Assembly: GCA_021904315.1 (NCBI GenBank)
Contig: CM038911.1
Span: 12,249,390-12,313,389, forward strand
DNA: 64,000 bases
Reading direction: 5' to 3'
Source of the DNA: Sphagnum magellanicum
Lineage: Eukaryota > Streptophyta > Sphagnopsida > Sphagnales > Sphagnaceae
Shown: piece by piece, positions 1-13,759 of the stretch
How the letters are laid out: each line of letters opens with the position of its first letter
How positions within the stretch are numbered: position 1 is the stretch's first letter
Notes under the pieces: generated by a model
The model's input: only the letters and a program-made list of their open reading frames with translations
What the model was told of the DNA's origin: nothing
The model's database searches: none
Translations under genes and position numbers: made by a program

Positions 1-59
1 TAATAGGAATGTTTTATGTTGGTCATTTTTGTGTGTGAATGATAATAAAAAAGTGACAT

Positions 60-2230
60 TTGATGCACCTCAAATCATGCATCATATGTTGTGTTACTCC
101 AATTCCTTTAACCCAAAAATGAAACTAAAGAAGGGCCTAATATTTTATTATCAAAAAATGGGAAAACTTGTTTGAAAAAACATGTTGATGTAAACCATTC
201 TGAAATTTTAAGAAAATTTGAAGAAGTGAACTATGTAGTGAAAACAAGTATGGAGAGTCAACCTATTAAAAAAAAACCAAATACATCTTATTCATCCATT
301 TCTGATTTTTTCGTTTGCAAAGAGCCTTTCAAAAAAGATGATGTGGAACAATAACCTTTTTTCGAAAATCCCGCACTTTTGATTTGTAAAAGACCATTTG
401 CCTTTACAATTTGTGGAGAGTGTGTGATTAAAACATTTAAACCTACATTTGAGTCCTCAACTTCAATTCCTTTCATGAAATTTTTTTCATATAATGTTTT
501 GCCTAGCTTAGTGAAGAAAACAAAATAGATATATGTTTTTCTTTTACTTGAAGAATGTCATTCTACCATTACTAATTTTGATCTTTAAATGTTCAAAGGT
601 CTCACAATATGTTTGCCTTTGTCATAATTTTTTGGGGATCTAATTGAAAATGAAAACATGTTACTCTTGGTTTATTTGAGGCTTTTAAGACTATAGGATA
701 ATCATTGGCAAAAAGATTAATTAGTTTTACATGAATAGAACTTGAAAAATAAGATTATAGCATATGTTAAAGATGATGGTTCAAATTTGAACACAATGAC
801 AAGTGCTTTCAAGTCTATTGTCAAATGTGAAGCTCTAAGTTTGAAGGAAAGCCTTTAAGGACCATTTTTTAGCATATTTTCTCTAAAGCTTGCTAATATG
901 CCATAAGTGATGAAAAAGTTTGTAAGGGCTTTAAATATGTTTCCATCAAATCTACCTAAATAAATCTATAAAAATGCATCACTTGGCCAAAGAAATCTAA
1001 TAAAGGTTAATAAGAATGAAACAAGGTTTACATTGAAACTGATTTGAAACCAAGAAAATTGAATAATCTAATGAAATTTAGGTATATTTTGTTTGCAATT
1101 TTTATTTTTATTTTTGGTTCGTGGAATTTGCAAATTGTTGTGTTGATATTTAATCTACTCCCACAAGTTTGCAAGTAAGATCATATTGTTCCAAAAAGCA
1201 CTGCAATTTAAAGTAGCAATAGTTTTATGTTTGCTAAACATAATTGCAAAACATTACTGAGGATTACTAATTGTGTGCCCTTATTTCTAACTTTGGATGT
1301 CTTTCAAATTATTATTGATATTATTTTTTCGATTGTGAATGCTTGTGTGTTTATCCAATATCGTGGGCATTGATTATTTTCTAATGCTTTGCATGTGGAA
1401 ATTACCATGGCCTTGAAACTAAAAAAAGAATTCAAAATGACACCCTTTATGGTTAATTTGATAGAAGATGGTATGGCTATGGTTTTGGAGTTGTTTATGT
1501 TTGCATTTAACACTAGAAAGCAAGTATGTGCTATTTTAGATTGTTTTCTTTCATTCTTAAAAAAATATGAAAATAAGAAAACCCATAACATGTTAATTCT
1601 AATGTTAAACCCAAGGTTTGAGAGTTTCAAGTTAGTTGCATCTTTTATTAGTTGAGAACAAATTGTTTCTATGGTGAAAGATTATGATTAACAATCTTTG
1701 TTTCCAATTCTACTAAAATGCCACCATGTACTTCATTCTATGTTGGAATTTGAAATTGTGATAGATTAGTTGAATGATAAAAATTCTTGTCTTGGCATTA
1801 TAAAGATGATCGCTAAAACTAGTGAACCAACCAAGGAGTTAGTGACTAAAGAAGCACTAATGTTCTAGAAATACCAAATTGATGCAAAAGATATTAATTG
1901 TCTTTTGGAGTGGTGGGGAAAACATGAATCCTTGTTTCCAACTATTATTTTCCTTGCTTGTCAAATCTTTGGAATTCTGAGATCTCAATTTGAAATTAAG
2001 AGGATTTTTTCTTTGGTTGGAATATTGACAAATTTGAGGAGATGTTGCAAATAGATAATTTTAGAGACGTTAATATTTATAAACAAGAATTGGCCAAATG
2101 ATCTTATCGTGAATTGTTTCTTGCCTTTCAACTTGATAGAGTTGATTGAAATTAATGCTTCTTTAAAAGCAGAGCTAGAAGAGTATGAAGGTGAGCTTAA
2201 GCAAAATGAGTTTGTAATTTATAATTTTAT
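60..2230 (+). pseudogene. Decayed hAT-family transposase, copy 1
   Basis: This is a relic of a plant hAT DNA transposon spread over all three forward frames. Near 60-350 is a BED-like amino end (reads KKHVDVNHSEI, then QPIKKKPNTSYSSISDFF). Near 540-800 come the RNase-H-like start (ECHSTITNFDL) and KIIAYVKDDGSNLNTMTSAFKS. Near 1330-1650 is NACVF...GH, then KKTHNMLILMLNPRFESFKL. Near 1890-2100 is the carboxy-terminal hAT dimerisation region (LLEWWGKHESLFPTI, then a run ending IFSLVGILTNLRR). The order is that of a complete transposase, but many stops and frameshifts interrupt it, so it cannot be active. No terminal inverted repeats or 8-bp target duplication could be fixed because the left end lies at or beyond the window edge. 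A second relic of the same family lies at 10.5-12.4 kb on the other strand. Confidence 0.85.
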
Positions 2231-3777
2231 AATAGAATTTTGAACGTTGTTATCTGAGGTATGAGAATCACCTTGAGTATTCAATGGATGTTGTTTTCTA
2301 GGACACCTAGAGGTGTGAGATCCAGATTTTAATTTGTTAAAAGAATTTCGATATGCTTGACAAATATTCAATTGAACGTTTTTTTATAAAAATTCATTCA
2401 AGATCTGACCCAATTCTGTAAAAGCATTTTTAAAACCAAAATTGGTGGATATTAATTTTAAAAATGATATCCACCCAACACGGGTCCTTACCTTCTATGA
2501 TGGCCTAAGTTCCAAAGCATGACAATCATTGGAGAGTAATTCTTTTGGATATGCACAACCCAAAAAGCAATCTAATTCACTTGAGGCAATGAGGTGCAGC
2601 ATGGTTTGCAGCAGGATGCTAACTTGTAAGTAACTTGATCACTGGACAGGGTAAGGGAGAAGTTGGAGGATCACATGAAGACTTCAGCCCTCTAGTATGG
2701 ACCAGAGTGAACCAACACTCACCATGGCACCATATAGGATGGATGACATATGGACAGAAAAAAAAAAACCATTTTTTTCACATTCCAAATGGGGACAATT
2801 AACCACCCATGTTAACCATGGTGGTTATTTATGTCCTAACCGTCCACATACATCTACTTACATAGAAGCCACCAAGTGCCTTACTTACATACATACATAC
2901 ATGGAGGAGAATACTATACTATCACCTCTTTGTCAAGGTTGGACACTTTCTAGTGTGGCTCAGGGGATGCAATAGCAGCAGCCCATTTTTCCCCTACTAG
3001 AGCTTGAAAGTCTATGGGGTTGGTATTGACTCAACATGAGTGCAATACTATGATGGACATCAAGTTATGAAAGAAGACCCAACCATCCTTTGTTGGGTTT
3101 ATTTGGAGTTGGTAGCGTGCATCTAGTGTTTACTTGTACCTGACAACCATAACCACTACTTGTGCATGATGACTAGAAGTAAAAGTTAATTGTGTTGATG
3201 GCAATGAGTAGTAGATGTGTGTTGGGTATGCATTGTGGAGTAGGAGACAAGGTCATCTCTGAAAGGTTTGTCTGACATGTGAGTAGTACCTACTAGGGTT
3301 AGAACCATCCCATGATCTATTGAACCCACTTTTGTCTGAGTTTGTCAAAATGCACCCCCCCCTTAGTAGCTGCATCTCTGGTGCTTTGGTGACCAAGTTC
3401 TCTGAGTACTTGAGTAGATGCAATGTCAATGCCACAATGACCCCTTCTTCATTCAGGCGCCTTGTGTCAGCTAGGCAGGTGCCTTGAGTAAACCAGCACC
3501 TACAGAGGTTATTACCATGGTAAAACTACAAACCCTAAAATTTTCTTTTGGTTGCTTCTACACATTACAAATATCCCATATCCTAATACAAATTCTGGGT
3601 CTCTAAGTGGTGGGTAAAGGCCCTGGAGAGGGTTTAGGGTGATAATAACAAGGGGTCTTCCCAGTTCTGGTAACACCCAACCCTAATGGCCTGTCACATT
3701 TTTTATAATAAAAGTAGTGATTAGGAACTTTCAAAAAACTGAAAAGTTCCCCTCTTTAGTGAGCCACTTATAGGGCT
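2231..3777. other. Intergenic DNA, nothing recognised
   Basis: No gene can be supported here. The open frames at 2697-2975 (+) and 3253-3435 (-) have no recognisable motif, and the first runs through an ACAT microsatellite near 2884-2903. A short C run lies near 3354-3361. The base composition is less AT-rich than the flanking hAT relic, so this may be part of an older repeat that I cannot name. Confidence 0.5.
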
Positions 3778-4092
3778 CACTACTAGAGAAAATTCATAAT
3801 TTTCATTGGTTTTTTGAAAATGGTGGATGAGATGGGTTTTCATTTCATGGAGGTCCATTTTGCCGTAGGGAAGTTCATGAGATAAAAGAGGCAAAAAGTG
3901 CATTACATATGTTGTGAAACCTAATAGGTTCAATGCCTCAACTATCATTGCTACAAAATGTGAGTGCAGTTCACTAGGCCTTTGTCTGTGGATTATTGAA
4001 TGCATTGAATCCGCACAGGAACCAGAGAAATGAATTCACTCAAAATCCAATGAAAGCATCGGTGATGAACAGGGATGCATTTTGTTAGAGTG
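3778..4092. mobile_element. Short CACTA-like non-autonomous element
   Basis: The segment opens with CACTACTAGAGAAAATTCAT and closes with a sequence whose reverse complement is CACTCTAACAAAATGCAT, so the ends are imperfect inverted repeats of the CACTA (En/Spm) kind. The last 125 bases (3969-4092) are clearly similar to 46316-46432, sharing the start GTTCACTAG, the middle GAATTCACTCAAAATC and a TTTTGTTA-AGTG end. A 3-base target duplication was not evident (GCT against TAC). No coding sequence is present. It could instead be a fragment of a larger CACTA element. Confidence 0.45.
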
Positions 4093-7000
4093 TACTAAAT
4101 TCAAAGCTGAAAATTTTGATGCCCCCAGGATATCCATGTGACAAAATCCTAATGACCAAAAAGGTTATAAGCTGCCCATCTTCCTCCAATGTCAAAGAGT
4201 TTGCCCATTTGAAAATTTTCCATTTGTCTTTAAAGTTGTGCAAAAGGATTTTGATGATAGTATACAATATACAACCAGTGCAGCATATGACAAATTCAAT
4301 CCATATTCGGTGCAAAACTCGATCTCTATGGGGCCAAATCTGCAATTTTCTTGGTAGTCCAATTTGTTCAGTGTCTGGTACCTGCTACCCAAATCCTGAA
4401 TTTTTAATATCCATGGTCAGATGGACCGACCGTCTTGAAAGCCAATCATGTCAAAATGTAGTAGCTAGGACTTAGAAATTGGAGCCAACAACAGAATCCA
4501 AATTTTGTATTACATATGGACAAAAATTAGATCCAACAGATTCAATAGCTGAACCACTGAAGAAGAAAAACTGATTTATTTTACACGGATGGTCCTACAG
4601 GCGGAGGAGGACTTGTTGCCAATTTACTTTAACACATAAGTCACAGAGCACAAACAACCAAAAATTGGATGTGGAGATCCAAACAAACCGAAAAAAAACA
4701 AAAATCATTCATGTAGAAACTAATACTTCCCATTTTACTAGTAGTAGTGTTAGAGGAGTTCAACCCTATAGGTTGTTCTTCACACCAATTAGCCTAACTT
4801 GAAGTGTAAGTTGCTATTTTGCACTCAATGGAAGTGCCCTAATATTACATACGGCCATAGTTGTTAATGCAGTCTGGACAAGAGTCCTACTACAATTGTT
4901 TTTCCCTCAGTGTGCCCTTTGCCCCATTTTTTTGCCATTTCTAGACATGTTTCAGGTCCATGTCATACATGGGTTAGGCATGTTGCAGGTGTTAGGGGGT
5001 ATGCGACATGCTACAAGACCTTGGCACATGCTACCTGCCATGTTACATGGCCTTTTGGTACTATGAGTACTCATAACATGGGAGGTTATGAGTGCAAAAC
5101 ATGACAATGTGAAAAAAAAAAAAAAAATCAGGGCAAAAGGGCAGACTGAGAAAAAATTGCTGCAGTACTCTTTGTACTGACTGCATTGACATCGATGGGC
5201 ATTTGTAAAGTTAGGGCTGAAAGCGTCTCTAGAACTGCTCCCTCAAAGAAACAGTGAGTGCTCCCCTCACATCTATCTATACCCCATTCATTTTTATGTC
5301 AGACCTGGAAGTTGCAAAATTTGTGTGACATGGGGTTCTGGGACATTTGTAGGAGAGGAGGAATGAATGCTTCAAAAGTGTGCGAGAATGCTTCTATCAG
5401 TGTGCAAGTCTGTTCATGTGCAGCAGCATGGGAAGAAAAAGGTTCATAAAAAGTCTGGGGATGAAGTAGAGTAGTAGTACTTGTTCAACAGATCACAATT
5501 TACACAAATGAGTCCTTAGGACACTTGCTGTTGAAGCACACTCAATCCCAACGAGTACCCCCTGTACCTTCAAAGCTTTTCATCTGTCAACAACTTGATT
5601 TGCATCAAAATCAGTGTTTTTTTGTGGGGAATTCGTTTTTATGCAGCCTAACTGGGGATTCATCCTCTTCTACAGGAAGATTTAGAAAAAGTGGCAATCA
5701 TCCCTAGGAAGATTTAGTCAAATCTGGCAATAATCTGGATTTTATCCTCCTCCTATATTTCTGGCTACTTACTGGAACTAAATATAGATCTGGCAATTTA
5801 TTATTATTATTATTATGACTATTTTTTTTACTTTTGGCCATTGAAACCCTAACAAATAACTTCGTTTTGTACAATTTCATTCTTAACTTTTTCCTTTTGT
5901 CAAAATTTCTCAGTTTAATAAAAGGCTGCTTCAAATCTAATCTAGGGTTTGAGAGTTCAGGCTTCTAACTTCTAACCTTGAGATGTCAACAAGAGAACTT
6001 TGTGGCCTGCCCCCCACTTGTGACTTGACTCTTGTGTCCAGCCACAATGAACCTGTTGTGACCTAAAAGGAACCTTAAAAGTGGAAAAGGAAAAAGGTGG
6101 CAAACTTCATTCGGCGTTGGATGGCTACAGTAATCATGCAACGTCGTACGCTTCTTGTTTGTATTGTTTTATGTTTCAAATGCTTGCTTTCATGGAGGAG
6201 CTAATTTGTGGGCATTTGGTCTAGTGTGTTTATGATGAGCTTATTGTTTTATTAACATTGTTTTCTTGTTTTTCATGGAGCGGCTTCTAGGATCAACTAT
6301 GTAGATTTGATGATGGATGGAACAAATGCTATTTAGGAGCTAACTTTGGTGCAAGAAGAAACAGAGATCCAAAGCTAAGTTTACATAAAGTTTATTATAG
6401 TTGGTTTTTAGTTTTTAGCTATTTTATTTCAGAAGCACTCATGAGAAGAATGCTTGTGTTGTGTTCTTGGGCTTCCAATTTCTTTCACAGCGTTGTAAGA
6501 CTAGGGATTTAGAAATGTTCATGGACTATTAATGGAGATGATCAGAATCATAGGGGATTCGTTGAGGGGTTCTTTATGGCAATGTCTTAAGAATGGTTGA
6601 GCTTAAGCAATCTCATCCTGGGAAACAAGCTAGTTTAAATTAAGGAGGGATTTCAAGAGAGTTCCAATCTAAATTTTTGGCCTATAGTTGGGATGTTCAA
6701 TGGATATGGGACTGGGTTGGGATCTTGATCTTGTGAAAGCTCCTGGGATTTTCTATTAAATGTTGGGGATGAGAGCTTGCCATTAAAAACCATGTGGTCA
6801 CTCCATGAGAGTGAATTTGGAGAGATTCTGATCCACCTAAATCTTTAGCATTTTATTCTAGCAAGTAAAAAATAGTTTGTGTAAAGAATCAAGGAGTTGG
6901 AAATATATGAGACCTTGATTCAGTTTCTTTATTTTGTATAATGCAACACACTATTTGTTTAGTAGAAATCTAGTTCCCCTTCTTTTGGCCACACTATCGC

Positions 7001-10000
7001 CAAAAACAAGTGAGGGGAATGAAAACTTTCTCCTAAAACAAATTAATTAAGCATACTTCTTTATCTCCATTATGTACACAAAGAATAGAGTACAAACATA
7101 ATCAATCCATCCACTATGACACATCTAATCCTATTACACATGTCTAAAGCACATTATGGATTAGCACATGCTAAGTTTACTTTCATAAGCTATCATGACC
7201 TATTAGTATTGTTTCACTACAACACAAACCTTCCCATATTCATTTTTGATTTCATATAGCAAGGTTTGCTTATTGCATTCCCCCAAAAAAAAACACATTC
7301 TTTTCCCATTTGCATCACCCATGAATCTTACCAAATCTCAACTATTCCCCATTTGATAAACTACTTATAAAACCCCAATTTCCACTTTTCCCTTGAAGTT
7401 CAAACAAGAGAAGAAAACCCTCATTATAAAGTTTTGTAACAATATGGATGAAAAAATTCCCTTATGCAAATTTCACAATTTTCCACATTCATGTTATGCA
7501 ACTCTTGGAGTTTCCACCAAAACAAATCTTATTTCCCATTCTTAATTCCCAAATCCAAAAAAACAAAAATCAAATAATTTCAAGTATACAAAACTTGGGG
7601 TTGTGAAACAATTTCAGGCCAACTTTCAAACTATTAATGGAATTTCTTCATTTCCAAATGTGCTTTTATTTTGAAACATTAGACTAACTTCTTGCACTCA
7701 ACCTAATCCTCAACACACAATGGAAGAGTTCTCCAAAATTTCAGACCTAAACACAAGGTATTGCTACTAACATCATACACAAAGAAAAAAAACATATTAT
7801 CTCTAAAAGTTCAAAGGAAATGTGTTTAGTTTCCCAAAGCCACAAACACACCACCAGCCAACAATCCACCTATGATTAAATCCTCCTCACCAAATCCTAA
7901 TAATCTCCACATCATAAATCGCATTTGACAAATAGTGCACACCCAAAGGTTGAAAATCTACCTCATGAAGCACAAACCCACAAATACATAAAGTAGCACC
8001 ACTATCCCACCATCACAAATTCCTTCTTGAAAAACAACAAACAAAAGGAAATCACATGCAAGAGACAATAAACACAAACTAACAAAAAGAAAACAACATT
8101 ATAGATAAGTTCAACTAAACCTTCATGTTTAACATGATCACCAATTGTCAAAAGTTTTGGCAGTTTTTACATGTCATCAACATGTGCAACCTTTCATCTA
8201 TTAGGTTAAATCTTCATCCAACATATTCTAGATATAGTTTGATGCTACAAACCAATAGCCACCAACATACCATCCATTTCCTCTTATGACAACAATGTGG
8301 ATGAATGGCAACTAAGTTGACCTTGAGTCCATCTAGATAACTATCAAAGGTTGAATAGGACTTGCATAATAATTATGGACTAATTAAGACAAAAGAAAAT
8401 ATTTGAATTATATTTTTGAAAGGAAGATTAAAATTAATCTTTCTTCGTGATGATGTTTATGAAGAGAATAGGGGAAGAAGGATATCACTACTACTAATAG
8501 GATTTCAGAGATAAATAAAAGAAGAAAAAGAACTTAGACATGGAAATTGTTTTGGATTTTATTTTAGATTTTTTGTTTGAACTAATGTATGTTCATTTAT
8601 TAAGCAATGGAGAACAATATGAATAATAATTGTATATGTGAAATAGTAGGATTAATGTTGTAATTAGAAATGTATCAAATCTATATTTCTTTATGTCGTA
8701 TTTTAGATGTAAATATTGAAGTACAAATTCTATGACATGAAAATTCAATTTAAGAACCACAAATTTTAGTACTTATCATTTGGTGACCATCACCAAGATG
8801 AATCTAAAAAAAGAAATCAAGATTTTTACGCATTATTCACTAGTTTTTTAAAAAAATTCTTAAGAATGCATCATAAGAGGAAGTGTTTTCTTAATTTTAT
8901 AATTTTATACTTATCAATTTTATTTTTTAAAGTACTTAAGTGGTGTAGTTGGTGTAAGGGTTTGAATCTAAAGAAAAAATTGATCAAGTAGAAGAAGTAA
9001 AAAAGGAAAATGTTGAATGAGTGGTGATTAGAAGTTTACAATGATAGTTGGATCAAACTAGAATTCAATAGAATGAAACAATAGGATTGGAAGAACAACA
9101 ATTTAATTGTGTGAAGAAGCAATGTAATTTTGTATGCCTAAACAAGTGTAATATACAATGGAACACATGCCAAGAACAAAAGAACATCCTACAAGATATC
9201 AAACACTTTCTTAATTAGGTTGAAACCCTATGCTACGTTTACTAGAAAAACACAAATGTAAACCAATAAACAAAATTGTTTGCAATTAAGGGAGACACAA
9301 CTGGAAGTTGATCTAAATGTTTGGAGAGATAATGAATTGAGGGCCACACTTGTGATTATGAGGCAACAAATGCAAGGAAGAATATGTAATTGAATCTATT
9401 AGCTTTTAAACACTATGAAATACACAGATTAACGTATGTACCACCTATTTCTAAAGAAGGGTGGGGAAGACAAGATTTAAAATTAGAAAACAAAGGATTT
9501 AACTAGCAATTTAATTCATTGCCATACAATCAACCTTTGGAAGAATGGGAGGACAACCTAGGACAACAATGAAATTGGATAGTTGATAACATAGGTTGTA
9601 AAGGTTGTACATACTACATGAAGAGTACATGGACAAACAAGCCTATGTAATGAAAGTTGCACATTAATATCATAAATTAGAAATTCATCTAAACAAAAAT
9701 CTCAATTTATATTTGTCCCAAGCATAGATGCAATTGTGGAGATTAACCAAAACAAGGTGTTGAACACTAAATCATAAATGAAGGAGCAACAAAGGAAAAT
9801 ATCAATATGGAAAATGAGTTTGGTACTAAGGAACCCATAGTGTAAATGATAGACCAAAATCCATACAAAATTGTTGTAGTTATTGCAAATAGGAAAACCA
9901 TGTGATCATTGAGGAGTTTGTTAGGCAAGGATTAATGGATCAAGTAACCATTGAAATACATAATAAATTGGGTATGGAAAAGTGTAGCCCAAAGGAGCAA

Positions 10001-10480
10001 CATTGAAGAACACAAGGGGGACACTTAGTGTAAAGTTTGGGATCCACGTGTGTCAAACGACCATTTTTAGGGGGTTTATTAGATAATTGTCCAACTTATT
10101 TTTATCACCCTATTATTATTTAATTTTCTAATATATACATATTAAAGTCACCTTATATTAATTATAATCCATCATTTCAGATTATTACATACCCTATATT
10201 ATAATTAAATTGATCATTTGAATAAAATGTACCTTTTTTTTTAACTAATTAAATTTTAATTTTTACCCATCAACCAATATATTGCACCCTATATTTTTAT
10301 TCACGTATTTTCTACTTTTGTTTTACTAGCATCCCCCCCTTGGGTTGAAAAACCATGGGGGTAACGTGAATAGTTGGAGGTTGAAAAACACAATATACCA
10401 TGTTGATGGAAAAAAAATTCAAATCATATTTCCTTCAAAAGGAAAAAAAAAAAGACTCCAAGACCCCCAAAGCCTTTTTT
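4093..10480. other. AT-rich intergenic DNA without recognisable genes
   Basis: About 6.4 kb without a supported gene. Open frames near 4.1-5.9 kb are short, overlap on both strands and show no domain. An ATT trinucleotide run lies at 5801-5818 and an A run near 5109-5128. From about 6.9 to 10.4 kb the sequence is strongly AT-rich, with stops in all frames every few tens of codons. It probably consists of old, decayed transposon DNA, but no family could be named. Confidence 0.5.
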
Positions 10481-12400
10481 TTTTCACTTAGAAGTTAGTA
10501 AAGACAACTCAAGAATAACCCTTAAATCATCATTTATCAAATGGACTAGGGTTGGTGGGATTTCAACTTTTTCCTTCAATTTTAAACACATTGTTATTAC
10601 AAAATCTAATGCATTATTTAACAACTAGTGGCTTCAAGAATAATTTTGAACACAAGTATTCACAACTAGGAAAAATTAGTTATCAATTATTTGAGAAATG
10701 TGCCATGTAAGATGAGGATGCATTCTTCCACCAATTTCAATAAAAGTTTGAAATATTAAACTCTTCACAAGGGTGAAGACATGGTAAAATATGCCAAAAA
10801 AGTATCCCATACAAATAATCATAGTCATGTTTATGGCATACACATGAAAAAACCTATTAAAAACTTCTTTAATTTCATAATAAAGCAATGGTGTGTTCCA
10901 TTGAGTTTATGGTTAGCTACATATAAAGTTTGAAGTATTTTAATATAAGAAAAATGGATGAAAAATATGTTCTAAATTGACTAGGTTTTCAAATTTTCAA
11001 ACATACTTTTATATCAAAACTTTAGTAGATTATGACTATAATATGAAAAAATTTAAGACACATTGATACATATTAGTGCTTCATCCATTTGAAAATATAA
11101 AAAATCCAATTACGATTGTACTTTCATCATATTTTCATATACTTGTTCAAAAGTAGGACACATACTTTCCTATGCTTGTATTTTTTAAAAGTACTTAAAT
11201 GCGTATTAAAAAACATAAAATCTTTTAATATTATTCAACGAAGTCAAAAATTTCCTCTTATTGATAATTTTTCAAAAAATTATTTATGAGTTCAATGTAT
11301 TAAAGCTTAATTTATGGATACTTTCCATTAAAATATCAAGTATCCTTCATTGACATACTTTATTGCACTTTCACCCACAAGGCTTGTTCCATTCTTTTCT
11401 ACCTTTTCTACACTTTGCAAGCCAAGTTATAAATTTTTGCAAATCTTATTGAATAGATTAATAAAAATATACTTAAGGTTTTGAAACATTTCCTTGTTTG
11501 TTGTTGCATATTGATAAAAGCTTTAAAAAAAACATGGTCAAAATAAGAACCTTGAAAGCTTTCTTCCAAACCCAAACTTTCACAACTCACAATAGACTTA
11601 AAAATAGTTGTCATAGCATTTGGATCTAATGCCTCATCTTTTACATAAGTAAGATTTTATTCCTCAACCTTTATTTACCTAACAATTATGTTAGGTTTTT
11701 TGTTAACGCTTGACCAATAACTTTTGTTGCCTTAAACAAACTAATAGTGATGTGTTTTGGCTACTAATCAACCTCCATTTTTTTTATCACAAGAGTAAAA
11801 ATGACGTGCACCTTGAATCATTCATAAATCAAAACTTGTTGAAATATTGCATTTTGTTGATTTTGGCATAAAATACTTTTGTTTTGTTTTTTCCACTAAG
11901 TTAAGCAATACTTCTTGATAATATTGTTTTCTTAAGGGAAAGACCACTTCAAGACATAAATGCAAGGCTAAACATTTTATCCAAATACTTTCCATGGACC
12001 ACAAATTACATTGGCAAATGATTTTTGACAATCAAAAGGCCTAAATCTTGCCAAAAAAAAATTGTTATACATCATCATTTTTGAAAAGATCTTTTGTAAC
12101 AAAAAAATTTGAAATTCGTCGATAGACCAAATAGGCCTTTTCTTTGCTAATTGCCTCTAAACAATTTATTTTAATGGACTATTAACCTCCATAATGTTTT
12201 TTGTAATAATGGCATGGTCTACATTCACATGTTTATTAAAAGTTGTTACACCATTTGTTTTGTAATATGAAATTGAGCCTTTTATTGCATGAATTCGAGG
12301 ATTAGATGCATTGATAGGACTATTGTAATAAAGGATACAACACATCATTAGAAGATTATTATGATTAACTTCTTTGTTATTAGTAATAAAGAAAAAAACT
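10480..12400 (-). pseudogene. Decayed hAT-family transposase, copy 2 (3'-truncated)
   Basis: Read on the minus strand, this is a second relic of the hAT family seen at 60-2230. Near 12350-12170 is the BED-like region (NSPINASNPRIHA, then SYYKTNGVTTFNKHVNVDHA). Near 12030-11820 is CLEVVFPLRKQYYQEVL, then STSFDL. Near 11700-11600 is a frame with HITISLFKATKVIGQ. At 11614-11408 is MTTIFKSIVSCESLGLEESF, matching copy 1's MTSAFKSIVKCEALSLKES. Near 10660-10490 is NNALDFVITMCLKLKEKVEI, matching copy 1's region before its HNMLILML block. The carboxy-terminal dimerisation part is not found below about 10,480, so this copy is truncated as well as riddled with stops and shifts. It is more diverged from an open frame than copy 1. 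Confidence 0.8.
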
Positions 12401-12989
12401 CAATGAAATGCATTTCTACCATGAAGTTTCCATTAATTTTTTGAACATGCAACTTTTGAAGGTTCATTTTCATTTTTTCTTTTTCTTTTTTAGGAATTCT
12501 ATTGCTTTCTATTTCAAAACTAGGATAATCTTTAAACATTTCTTCCATAAGAACATCATTGAAAAAATTTCACATGTTTCATTTTTAGTTGAAATTATGT
12601 TTTCATTTTCACTTGATTACTCAATTTTTCAACATTTTTGCAAGAGTGTGATTCAACAAGAGTGGAAAAACTAAAAGAAAAGATTGTTATATCAAAGTGT
12701 GATTCTATTTTTTCAGTTGCAAATTGATTTAACTATCTAAAGCTTACTATACAACTCAAAACATATTTCCCAATGTTAGAATGTTACCAAGTTTAATAAT
12801 ACACAAAGATTGAATTTGGAACATAAAAATTTTCACCAAAATAAATGGAAAAATAAATATTAACATCCAAACAAAAGACACAAAATTACAAATATAGTTT
12901 GAAAGTCATATTTGACAAAACAACTCAATGGTCGATCTAAGTTCCTTGCTCCCAAACATGCAAAAGTTAGGTGAGAAAAAATACCAAAC
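12401..12989. other. AT-rich flank of the hAT relic
   Basis: This may include the upstream end of the hAT copy on the minus strand (an open frame at 12348-12548 begins just outside the BED-like region), but no terminal inverted repeat was identified. Nothing else is recognised. Confidence 0.4.
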
Positions 12990-13512
12990 TAATAAGCAAC
13001 AACAAAAGGAGCCAAACAATAATAAGAGGAGTTGAGTAACAACACAAAAGGAATGAAACAATACACTTGGAAGTTAAATCAAAAAAGATACCTAAGCTTG
13101 GAGGAACCAAATAATAGTAAGGGAAGTGAGAAACAATGCAAGGAGACCCAAGTAGCAAAGGAGATGTACATTGTTGAACAATAATGCAAGAAGACTCAAA
13201 CAATAAAAGAAGTTGTTCATTGTTGGACAACAACACCAAAAAACTTAAGTAATAACAAGAGTTGTTTGTTTTGAAACAACAATGCAAGAGGACTCAAGCA
13301 TCAACAAGAAAAATCAGGCCAAAATGCAAAAGGACCTAAACAACAACAATATAAAAAGAGCTGACCAACAACAACAACAACAATGTAAAAGGAGCCAACC
13401 AACAACAACACAAAAGGACCGAACAACAATGCAAGAAGACTAAGCAATAACACAAGAGAACCTAAGCAACAACAATGTGAAAGGAGCCAAATAGCAACAA
13501 CCCAAGAGCACC
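12990..13512. repeat. Degenerate CAA-rich minisatellite
   Basis: Roughly 520 bases are made of loosely repeated units of 30-45 bases containing AACAACAA, then GCAAAAGGA or GCAAGAGGA, then CCAA or CTCAAGC. Copies differ by many substitutions and small indels. Because the unit lacks stops on the complementary strand, it gives two open frames (12967-13287 and 13301-13696, minus) that translate to leucine/valine-rich runs. These are low-complexity artefacts, not membrane proteins. Confidence 0.75.
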
Positions 13513-13722
13513 AAAACCCTATGATTTTTTTCTTTTGAAAGCCCACGATATCTAGCTGAGAATCACACTCTACCTTATTTAAATACCCTGTCATGGTATC
13601 TTTTTCTTTGAAATTTAAATTAAAAAGGCAGGGTGTCAAGGGTCTATTCTCACCCCCAATGAGATCCTGTGAATCGAAAGTGAACTCAAATATCATGGTA
13701 AGTGATATTCCACAGTGTTCCT

Positions 13723-13759
13723 AGTGAGAACCGGACTGGACTCCTGTCCGGTTCTCACT
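13723..13759. repeat. Perfect 14-bp hairpin
   Basis: AGTGAGAACCGGAC is followed by nine loop bases and then its exact reverse complement GTCCGGTTCTCACT. The stem is more GC-rich than its surroundings. It is not followed by a Helitron-type CTRR end, and no T run marks a Pol III terminator, so its role is unknown. Confidence 0.85.

Noticed and set aside
4085-4475. Overlapping 86- and 119-codon frames on both strands
   Set aside because: No recognisable domain or splice sites; nothing supports a gene.
12990-13512. Possible CRISPR-like array
   Set aside because: Units are degenerate, variable in length and without constant spacers; it is a minisatellite in plant nuclear DNA.
12967-13696. Two leucine/valine-rich minus-strand frames resembling membrane proteins
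   Set aside because: They are translations of the CAA-rich minisatellite, which lacks stops on that strand.
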